Origin: Dehalococcoidia bacterium
Lineage (GTDB): Bacteria; Chloroflexota; Dehalococcoidia; Dehalococcoidales; CSSed11-197
DNA: 6,669 nucleotides
Direction of reading: 5' to 3'
Assembly: GCA_003563865.1 (NCBI GenBank)
Contig: PWTP01000173.1
Location: 1 to 6,669 of the forward strand
Under the pieces are notes generated by a model, which did no database searches, was not told where the DNA came from, and worked only from the letters and a program-made list of their open reading frames with translations. The translations under genes and the position numbers were made by a program. The stretch's first letter is position 1. Each line of letters begins with the position of its first letter. Positions 1 through 5,272 of the stretch are shown here, piece after piece.

Positions 1-611
1 ACGACACCGGCTATGATAAACAGTAGTCCTATGCTTTGACCTATTTTGGATGCAACATAAGTGGCTTTATTTAAATCGTCAGTTTTCCACCAGAGTATAG
101 ATCTAAGTATGCGACCTCCATCCATTGGAAAGCCGGGAATGAGATTAAAAACTCCCAGCAGAAGATTAATCCAGGCTAACCAGAAAGAAACAGCAATAGC
201 AATCTCAGCGCTCAAAGGTAATCCCAGCCAAAAAATACCGAAAATGAGCCCGATAGCTATACTGGTTAAAGGTCCGGCAACAGCCATCAGAAATTCGATT
301 TTAGGTTTTTTAGGGTCCTCAGCTATTTCAGCAATGCCACCCAGCACAAAAAGGGTAATGGACGACACCGGAATGCCGTATTTTTTGGCAACCAGGCTAT
401 GCATAATTTCATGAGCGAGTACCGAGGCAAAAAACAGCAGGCTGGTTGCAATACTGACGGAGATAGTAGTCGCAATAGACCAGTCGGGGTAGGTTACCGG
501 GAAATAGTTAAAAGCCAACGCCCAGGATATCAAGCCAAAAATAATAAACCACGACAGGTGGATTCGAATAGAAATGCCAAAAAGCCTGCCAATTTGTATG
601 CTGCTTTGCAA
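1..611 (-). CDS. M50 family (site-2 protease type) membrane zinc metalloprotease, C-terminus cut by window edge
   Basis: Probable intramembrane zinc protease of the M50/S2P family (SpoIVFB-like branch), which cleaves membrane-bound substrates such as regulators. 203 residues are visible and the 3' end lies outside the window. Residues 67-71 read HEIMH, the HExxH zinc motif, inside a hydrophobic segment (about 47-66). Residues 156-167 read NLIPGFPMDGGR, the second family motif; Asp164 is the expected third zinc ligand. Other hydrophobic segments lie near 20-36, 107-130, 136-160 and 190-203, and a conserved-looking AGPLTS stretch lies at about 112-117. The start is TTG at 611: AAGGAG sits 8 nt upstream, and the protein begins with the IGRLFGI...HLSW pattern usual for this family. 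Members of this branch often carry C-terminal CBS domains, which would fall outside the window. It is the third gene after the DtxR-type regulator and feoA, 37 nt from feoA with no visible terminator between. The substrate cannot be told from sequence. Confidence 0.9.
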   Translation of the reverse strand, partial: MQSSIQIGRLFGISIRIHLSWFIIFGLISWALAFNYFPVTYPDWSIATTISVSIATSLLFFASVLAHEIMHSLVAKKYGIPVSSITLFVLGGIAEIAEDPKKPKIEFLMAVAGPLTSIAIGLIFGIFWLGLPLSAEIAIAVSFWLAWINLLLGVFNLIPGFPMDGGRILRSILWWKTDDLNKATYVASKIGQSIGLLFIIAGV

Positions 612-619
612 CTGTATCA

Positions 620-625
620 CTCCTT
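620..625 (-). promoter_or_regulatory. Shine-Dalgarno of the M50 protease gene
   Basis: AAGGAG on the minus strand, 8 nt before the TTG at 611. It decides the start, since there is no ATG in this frame before the first conserved residues. Confidence 0.7.
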
Positions 626-648
626 GTTTCGGCTGTTTTGAATCACCA

Positions 649-870
649 TTAAGTGCAGAGGGTTATACCTCTCCCAATTGCCAGCCTTGCATCTTTAATA
701 TTTATTATTAACTGCCCGGTAGTACCGGTAGAGGCTAGCTTTAGATATGCACCCGGGGTAATTCTCAGACAGGCCAGGCGTTTTTTCAAACTGGAGCCGG
801 ATGCAATTTCTACAACTTGAAGCAGTTGATTGGCTGGAGGCAAAGCCAAAGGCATTACTGGTTTTTTCAA
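649..870 (-). CDS. FeoA-domain protein (small SH3-like, iron-transport associated)
   Basis: A 73-residue FeoA-family protein: a single SH3-like beta-barrel domain that in ferrous iron uptake works with the FeoB permease, and that also occurs as the C-terminal domain of DtxR-type repressors. Family features seen are the MPLALPP opening (6-12), the VVEIASG strand (19-25), the KKRLACLRITPGAYLKL core (29-45, canonical RL..LG..PG) and ARLAIGRGI at 61-69. The length is typical of free-standing FeoA. The start is uncertain. TTG at 870 gives 73 aa and has an in-frame stop 9 nt before it; ATG at 855 would give 68 aa. Neither has a strong Shine-Dalgarno, so translation probably depends on coupling to the dtxR-like gene that ends 13 nt upstream. 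No feoB is in the window, so a role in FeoB-dependent uptake is not shown; it may act with the neighbouring regulator instead. The family call is firm and the role is inferred. Confidence 0.85.
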   Translation of the reverse strand: MKKPVMPLALPPANQLLQVVEIASGSSLKKRLACLRITPGAYLKLASTGTTGQLIINIKDARLAIGRGITLCT

Positions 871-883
871 GGCAGGTTACTCA

Positions 884-1402
884 TTATTCTATTTTATCAG
901 GGTTTGCGGAAGCATTTCGGGCATCGCAACTACTGGCACAGGCTATCATTTGTGTGGGGTTTCTATAACCGTGTTTCAGGTAGTAATTAAAACCTTCGAG
1001 CCAGACAGGCCGGCCTTGAGGGCATTCCATTACAAATTCAATAAATTTATCCAGCCTTTGCATGCTGGTGGAACTCAGGTAGTGTTCCATGCGGCAGGCA
1101 TCCTCTGCGGCTGTTTCTACATCCACACTTAATATTTCAGTTAAAAACCGCCGTAATGCCTGGTGACGATGGTAAACATCGCGGGCAATTGCCTTGCCTT
1201 TGTCAGTCAAGGATATTTCGCCGTATTTTTCATGAGTTACCAGTTTCAACTCAGACAGTTTGGTTATGGCTGAAGAAACACTCGGCTTTTTTACACCCAT
1301 GGACTGGCTTATCCGGGTTACTGTAGCTTTGTTAGTTTTTCCTGCAACCAGCATTATGGCTTCAAGATAATCTTCCAGGCTGGCTGAATGACGAACTGCC
1401 AA
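884..1402 (-). CDS. DtxR/MntR-family metal-dependent transcriptional repressor
   Basis: Iron- or manganese-sensing repressor of the DtxR family, 172 residues from the chosen start. The N-terminal winged helix-turn-helix spans about 8-66, with the recognition helix around SVSSAITKLSELKLV (41-55) and the wing EKYGEISLTDKGK (58-70). The metal-binding and dimerisation domain follows (about 72-145). Alignment from memory to family members places likely ligands at Asp11 and Glu14 (EDYLEAI), His80 (HRHQALRRFL) and Cys103, Glu106, His107 (ACRMEHYLS). CPQGRPVW at about 127-134 matches the usual end of the dimer domain. There is no C-terminal SH3-like domain; instead a short tail holds a CxxxC (155-159). 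The start TTG at 1402 follows GGGAGG by 8 nt. A longer reading from TTG 1435 would begin inside the -10 box and is less likely. First gene of the operon with feoA and the M50 protease. Probably autoregulated through the inverted repeat at 1418-1433. Confidence 0.92.
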   Translation of the reverse strand: MAVRHSASLEDYLEAIMLVAGKTNKATVTRISQSMGVKKPSVSSAITKLSELKLVTHEKYGEISLTDKGKAIARDVYHRHQALRRFLTEILSVDVETAAEDACRMEHYLSSTSMQRLDKFIEFVMECPQGRPVWLEGFNYYLKHGYRNPTQMIACASSCDARNASANPDKIE

Positions 1403-1410
1403 TCGTCTTA

Positions 1411-1416
1411 CCTCCC
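1411..1416 (-). promoter_or_regulatory. Shine-Dalgarno deciding the start of the dtxR-like gene
   Basis: GGGAGG on the minus strand, 8 nt upstream of TTG 1402. It supports the 172-residue form over an 11-codon longer reading frame. Confidence 0.75.
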
Positions 1417-1417
1417 A

Positions 1418-1433
1418 GTTAGTGGTTACTAAC
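1418..1433 (-). promoter_or_regulatory. Candidate operator: inverted repeat GTTAGT-N4-ACTAAC
   Basis: Minus strand reads GTTAGTAACCACTAAC: two perfect 6-bp arms around a 4-bp spacer. It begins right after the -10 box (1435-1440) and ends just before the Shine-Dalgarno (1411-1416), so it covers the expected transcription start. The TTAG...CTAA outline loosely recalls DtxR-type boxes. A repressor bound here would block the promoter, so autoregulation by the dtxR-like product is the simplest reading. The binding protein is inferred. Confidence 0.6.
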
Positions 1434-1434
1434 A

Positions 1435-1463
1435 ATTATGGATCAACCAGGGTATGGAGTCAA
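1435..1463 (-). promoter_or_regulatory. Sigma70-type promoter of the dtxR-feoA-M50 operon
   Basis: Minus strand -35 TTGACT (1458-1463), 17-nt spacer, -10 CATAAT (1435-1440). Each box has 5 of 6 consensus bases and the spacing is ideal. Transcription would start near 1428, giving a leader of about 25 nt that carries the operator-like repeat and the Shine-Dalgarno. A second TTGACA at 1472-1477 has only a poor -10 at the right distance. Confidence 0.7.
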
Positions 1464-1492
1464 GAAAAACTTGTCAAATACCAGATTACAGG

Positions 1493-2830
1493 TCAAAAGC
1501 TGAGTAACATGTTGGCAACAAGGAAATAAAGAATTACACCAAATATATCCATGACTGTGGTTATAAAGGGCGCTGAAACCAGTGCCGGGTCGACTTTAAA
1601 TAAGCGGAATATAAACGGAAGCGAGCCGCCGGTAAGCGTAGCAATGGTCGAAATGCCTATCAGGGTTGCGCTTACCACAATGGCTACTTCGAAACTGCGG
1701 CCAAGTAGATAAGCCCAGCCCAGGACCAGAATTCCCAGGACGATACCCAGCACGAAGCCGATACCGGCTTCCCGGGTAATTATAGCAACTGCGCGTTTTG
1801 GGGTTATCTCCCCGGTTGCCAGCCCTCTGATAACTACTGTTGCTGATTGAGATCCAACATTACCACCGGTACCAATAAGCAAAGGAATAAAGGCGGCCAG
1901 TATCACAATCTCCCCCAGAATTGCTTCCTGGCCGGCGATAACTGAACCGGTAACGGTATTAACCAAAATGAGCAGGAAAAGCCATACCACTCTGCGGCGT
2001 ACTACACTGAAGATTCTTGAGGCAAAGTAACCTTTCTCATCCCCGGTTACAGCGCCGAAACGGTAGATATCTTCAGTAGCCTCTTCTTCCATAATGTCAA
2101 CCACATCATCCCATGTTACTATACCAACCAAACGGTTTTCGGTGTCTACTACCGGGACGGCCAGGAAATCGTAATCCTTCAAGATTTTGGCTACTTCTTC
2201 TTGGTCTGTATAAGTGAAAACAGTTTTAGGTGCTGAGGTCATAATATCGGCCAAACGGGTTTCGGGGTTGGCCAGAACCAGATCTTTTAAATGAATCGTT
2301 CCCAGAAGTTTACGTTCATTGTCCATTACATAGGCAACATATATGGTTTCTTTTTCTACAGCCAGTTTGCGTATTCGCTCAAGTGCTTCCTCTACCGTCA
2401 TACGGTGGTCGAGGTCGATAAAATCAGGCGTCATAACCCTGCCGGCAGTATTATCTTCATAGCCTAAGAGGGTAAGAGTAGCCTGTCTTTCGGAGGTGGA
2501 AAGGAACTTAAGTAACCGCCTGGCCACTTTAGCTGGAACCTCATCAAGCAATTCAGCCCTGTCATCCGGTTGCATGGATTCAAAAAAGAATTTGGCACGG
2601 CTGTCGGTAAAGGCTTCAAGCAGGTGTGATTGCTGAGCAGGATCCAACTGATCAAATACCTGCATGGCAAGGTCTTTAGGCAGCAGGCGAAAAGCCATTA
2701 AAGCATTATCAGGTTCAGATTCTTCAAGAAGGTCTGCTAAAGCGACACTGTCAAGCTTTTTCAGCCCGTTCCTCAGCACTTTGAATTCTTTGGTTTCGAT
2801 TAATTCTTTTAGTAGTTCTGTATCCATCAT
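1493..2830 (-). CDS. mgtE: MgtE-type magnesium transporter/channel
   Basis: Inner-membrane Mg2+ channel of the MgtE family, gated by cytosolic magnesium. Numbering is from ATG 2830 (445 aa, a usual family length). The N-terminal acidic superhelical domain covers about 8-120 (repeats such as ALADLLEES and DDRAELLDEVP). Two CBS domains follow: the first from GRVMTP (130), the second from DIMTSAPKTVF (195) to WDDVVDIMEEE (250). The plug/linker region comes next. The membrane domain spans about 280-445, with five hydrophobic segments. Its signature PLLIGTGGNVGSQSA lies at 316-330, and Asp428 in TTVMDIFGVILYF matches the pore aspartate known in MgtE structures. The acid-rich CBS/plug region fits a magnesium sensor. 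The start is open: ATG 2830 or the adjacent ATG 2827 (AGG 7 nt before the latter), while an in-frame GTG at 2863 lacks a ribosome site. It is divergent from usp. Its stop lies about 30 nt before the -35 of the dtxR-like operon, with no clear terminator, so read-through is possible. Confidence 0.95.
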   Translation of the reverse strand: MMDTELLKELIETKEFKVLRNGLKKLDSVALADLLEESEPDNALMAFRLLPKDLAMQVFDQLDPAQQSHLLEAFTDSRAKFFFESMQPDDRAELLDEVPAKVARRLLKFLSTSERQATLTLLGYEDNTAGRVMTPDFIDLDHRMTVEEALERIRKLAVEKETIYVAYVMDNERKLLGTIHLKDLVLANPETRLADIMTSAPKTVFTYTDQEEVAKILKDYDFLAVPVVDTENRLVGIVTWDDVVDIMEEEATEDIYRFGAVTGDEKGYFASRIFSVVRRRVVWLFLLILVNTVTGSVIAGQEAILGEIVILAAFIPLLIGTGGNVGSQSATVVIRGLATGEITPKRAVAIITREAGIGFVLGIVLGILVLGWAYLLGRSFEVAIVVSATLIGISTIATLTGGSLPFIFRLFKVDPALVSAPFITTVMDIFGVILYFLVANMLLSF

Positions 2831-2969
2831 TCGGCCTGGAAAACTAAAAATTAATTCTACCACAATTTACCATAAGTAAAAATATATATATGACTTTAGA
2901 ATATGCCCCTGGCTTTAAGAAAAACCTTCCACAGTTAAGAATACTGTTTGTTATAAGGCGTATAAATGA

Positions 2970-2984
2970 AACAGATAATCTGTT
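2970..2984. repeat. Perfect 15-bp palindrome in the mgtE/usp intergenic region (possible operator)
   Basis: AACAGATAATCTGTT: 7-bp arms around one central base, too tight to form a terminator hairpin. It lies about 47 bp upstream of the usp ATG. It abuts a possible -10 (TAAAAT, 2984-2989) and also contains GATAAT (2974-2979), which has a weak -35 (TTATAA, 2951-2956) 17 nt upstream. A regulator binding here could control usp, and perhaps also mgtE, whose start is about 140 bp away. The binding protein is unknown. Confidence 0.45.
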
Positions 2985-3031
2985 AAAATGATGTCTGGCG
3001 TAAGGTCGGTAAAATTATTAAAGGGGTGTAG

Positions 3032-3475
3032 ATGTATAAAAAAATGCTGGTTCCCTTGGACGGTTCAGAGCTATCAGAGGCAAGCCTGGTCCACGTTGTA
3101 GCACTGGCAAAGGATTGTCGGGTGCCGGAAGTTATACTAATCAGAGCCAGAGAACCTTTGGATGCTGGGGTCCGCCAGCGGCTGAGTAGCGACTTGGCCA
3201 GGCAGTTGGATGAAGCATACAATGACGAGACCAAAGAGTATCTTGCAAAAATCGCTGATTATCTGGCAGGCCAGGGGGTAAAAGCCGATACTATTGCAGT
3301 TGCCGGTTCAGCTGCCGAAAGTATTTTGAGCTACTCCAAGGAACACTCAATCGATCTTATTGTTATGAGCAGTCATGGGCGAACAGGCATCGCAAGATGG
3401 GCTTTTGGCAGCGTTGCTGAAAAAGTTATCAGGCAGTCTATTGTCCCTGTCTTAATCATCCCTCACAAAAACTAG
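3032..3475 (+). CDS. Universal stress protein (UspA family)
   Basis: Single-domain universal stress protein, 147 aa, the family's normal length; soluble, cytoplasmic and usually a dimer. The N-terminal strand MYKKMLVPLDGSELSE (1-16) carries the Asp of the nucleotide site (Asp10). The C-terminal part has VMSSHGRTG (111-119) followed by FGSVAEKVIRQS (125-136), the ATP-binding loop of the ATP-type Usp (G-2X-G-9X-G-S/T), with Ser113 at the first glycine position, as is common. The final strand VPVLIIPHKN closes the fold. The start is ATG 3032, with AAGGGGTG just upstream (GGGG 5 nt from the ATG). It is the only plus-strand gene, divergent from mgtE and convergent with the aminotransferase. Usp proteins respond to starvation or stress, but their molecular job is usually unknown and nothing here narrows it. 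A palindrome at 2970-2984 may regulate it. Confidence 0.93.
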   Translation: MYKKMLVPLDGSELSEASLVHVVALAKDCRVPEVILIRAREPLDAGVRQRLSSDLARQLDEAYNDETKEYLAKIADYLAGQGVKADTIAVAGSAAESILSYSKEHSIDLIVMSSHGRTGIARWAFGSVAEKVIRQSIVPVLIIPHKN

Positions 3476-3510
3476 GTAAATATTTGTGCCATAGACTCAG
3501 GTTTAGCTGA

Positions 3511-4689
3511 TTACCACAACTTTATTGCTTTGTTGAGGCCTGTTATTGCCCCTTCAATGGTTTTATCGTCAACGCAGAATGATAGACGCATATACCCCGG
3601 ACAGCCAAAACCGGAACCCGGCACAGCCAGTACACCAAACTCCATCAATTGCTTAACAAACGCTACATCATCGTCAACCGGAGTTTTGGGAAACATGTAA
3701 AAAGCCCCCGCTGGTTTTAGCACTTCATAGCCAACTGTTTGAAGGGCCTGGTAAAAATAATCCCGTTTACGCTGGTAATCATCAACAGATACCCTGGCTG
3801 TTTGAAGGCCCGAAACCAGATATTGCATGAGTGCCGGTGCATTTACAAAGCCCAGAATGCGGTTAGAATAAACCATTCCGGCTACTAACTCTTCCCTGTC
3901 TGAAATATTGGGATTAACTGCCAGATAGCCGATACGTTCACCGGGCAAAGACAAGTCTTTAGAATATGAACTTGTTATTAAGGTTTCAGTATAATGACAA
4001 ACCGGTGCAGGATATTTGGCCCCGTCATAAATAATTCTGCGGTAAGGTTCGTCACTTATCAGGTATACAGGTTGGCCAAAACGGGAGGATTTGTTTTTAA
4101 GCAATTGCGCCAAATCATTAAGAAAACCATCGCTATAAACAATGCCTGTTGGATTATTGGGAGAGTTAATAATAACTCCTCGTGTTGCAGGTCCGATAGC
4201 CATGTGGAGTTCATCAATTGAAGGCACAAAATCCGGTCTGGTGACGACTACAATTACTCGGCCACTGTGATTATCGATATAACTCAAATATTCGGGAAAA
4301 TACGGGCTGATAACAATAACTTCATCACCCGGATTCAAAACAGTCTTTAAGGCAATATTTAGTGCACCCGCTGCCCCGCAGGTCATTATAATATCATCGG
4401 CTCCGAAGTTAAGCCCAAATTCGGCAGAAAGATGTTTAGCAACTGCATTTCGTGTATGCATATACCCTGAGTTTGGCATGTAACGGTGCATGCCTGATAC
4501 TGGTTTACGGGCAATCTGTATTAGTTCCTGTTTAAATTCTGGTGGAGGCTCAGCTACCGGGTTGCCAATAGAAACATCAAATACATTGTCTTTGCCCAGT
4601 TTAAGCTTGAGCTTTTCTCCGGCTTCAAACATCTGGCGTATCCAGGAGCTTTTCTGCATGCCGGCAAGAGTTTTAGCTGAAACCGGCAT
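3511..4689 (-). CDS. Class I/II PLP-dependent aminotransferase (probably aromatic or aspartate type)
   Basis: Fold-type I pyridoxal-phosphate aminotransferase of the AspB-like branch, 392 aa from ATG 4689. Seen motifs (numbering from that ATG): NSPNNPTG at 175-182 with the PLP/substrate Asn; SDEPYRR with Asp213 (pairs the pyridine nitrogen) and Tyr216; SSYSKDLSLPGERIGY with the Schiff-base Lys244 and Arg252; and Arg368 in YMRLSFC, which binds the substrate carboxylate. All catalytic residues are present. The start overlaps the end of iorB by 17 nt and has GAGAG 7 nt upstream. An in-frame TTG at 4725 would add 12 residues that belong to the iorB overlap and is less likely. Co-transcription with iorAB suggests that it interconverts aromatic amino acids and aryl-pyruvates, the substrates of IorAB. 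Specificity cannot be read from sequence, and an aspartate or other 2-oxo acid enzyme remains possible. Confidence 0.92.
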   Translation of the reverse strand: MPVSAKTLAGMQKSSWIRQMFEAGEKLKLKLGKDNVFDVSIGNPVAEPPPEFKQELIQIARKPVSGMHRYMPNSGYMHTRNAVAKHLSAEFGLNFGADDIIMTCGAAGALNIALKTVLNPGDEVIVISPYFPEYLSYIDNHSGRVIVVVTRPDFVPSIDELHMAIGPATRGVIINSPNNPTGIVYSDGFLNDLAQLLKNKSSRFGQPVYLISDEPYRRIIYDGAKYPAPVCHYTETLITSSYSKDLSLPGERIGYLAVNPNISDREELVAGMVYSNRILGFVNAPALMQYLVSGLQTARVSVDDYQRKRDYFYQALQTVGYEVLKPAGAFYMFPKTPVDDDVAFVKQLMEFGVLAVPGSGFGCPGYMRLSFCVDDKTIEGAITGLNKAIKLW

Positions 4690-5272
4690 TGCCAAGCTCT
4701 CTTTTGCCTGAATTGAAGGCCTCAAGGTTAATATTGAGAATTTTGTCTGGTAATTTTGCTTGCAGGCTTTTAAGCCAGGTTTCTTCTCTTAGAGGGAGAA
4801 AGATAGACAATGAACCCAGCATAAATATGTTCAATGTGCGAGTATCACCCAAGGCCTGCGCTTTTTTAAAGCCGTCGATGAAATAGACCCTGTCGGTATA
4901 CTGCCCAATACAGCTTTTTATAATCTGGTCATCCGGGTATATTTCTTTGCCATTGGCTAACGGCAATGGCGGTATTGCGTAATTGTTAACAAGAGCAACG
5001 CCTCCTGGTTTTAAGAATCGGCAGGCACGGGCTGCTTCCAACTTTTCCAGGCTTAAAAGCATATCGGCTTCTCCTGGAGAAATTAAGGGTGAATAAATGG
5101 CCGGGCCAAATCTGAGATGGCTGATTACACTGCCACCCCGCTGGGCCATACCGATAGTATCGGTCTTTTTTACATCATAGCCTTCCAGCATGGCTGTTTC
5201 TGCCAGCACATCACTCGATAAAATGATTCCCTGTCCGCCAATTCCGGTTATCAATATATTGATGTTATCCAT
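4673..5272 (-). CDS. iorB: Indolepyruvate:ferredoxin oxidoreductase, beta subunit
   Basis: Small subunit of indolepyruvate ferredoxin oxidoreductase, 199 aa, the family's usual length. It corresponds to the gamma-type domain of 2-oxoacid:ferredoxin oxidoreductases. The N-terminus reads INILITGIGGQGIILSSDVL, with the GIGGQG glycine loop at 10-15. The second family motif GMAQRGGSVISHLRFG is at 41-56, followed by SPLISPGEADMLLSLEKLEAAR (61-82). With IorA it converts aryl-pyruvates to aryl-acetyl-CoA, CO2 and reduced ferredoxin in the cytoplasm of anaerobes. The start ATG overlaps the iorA stop (TAATG), with GGGTGAG 6 nt upstream, so translation is coupled for equal subunit amounts. The 3' end overlaps the aminotransferase gene by 17 nt. 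Confidence 0.95.
   Translation of the reverse strand: MDNINILITGIGGQGIILSSDVLAETAMLEGYDVKKTDTIGMAQRGGSVISHLRFGPAIYSPLISPGEADMLLSLEKLEAARACRFLKPGGVALVNNYAIPPLPLANGKEIYPDDQIIKSCIGQYTDRVYFIDGFKKAQALGDTRTLNIFMLGSLSIFLPLREETWLKSLQAKLPDKILNINLEAFNSGKRELGNAGFS

Noticed and set aside
61..641. Two plus-strand open frames (61-414 and 399-641)
   Set aside because: They are opposite-strand shadows of the M50 protease, which has clear HEIMH and NLIPGFPMDGGR motifs on the minus strand.
830..1132. Plus-strand open frame across the feoA/dtxR junction
   Set aside because: It lies antisense to two recognisable genes, has no Shine-Dalgarno and no recognisable protein features.
1403..1435. An 11-codon longer N-terminus for the dtxR-like gene from TTG 1435
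   Set aside because: It would start at the edge of the -10 box, upstream of the expected transcription start, while a strong Shine-Dalgarno sits right before TTG 1402.
1461..1474. CAAG-A5-CTTG mini inverted repeat as an mgtE terminator
   Set aside because: The arms are only 4 bp, there is no following T-run, and it overlaps the -35 region of the dtxR promoter.
2864..3031. M-box magnesium riboswitch or other structured leader before mgtE
   Set aside because: The region is short and AT-rich, and I see no set of paired helices or M-box-like conserved segments. The TATATATATA run at 2881-2890 is simple AT sequence.
3476..3510. Bidirectional terminator between convergent usp and the aminotransferase gene
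   Set aside because: No GC-rich inverted repeat with a T-run is visible in these 35 bases.
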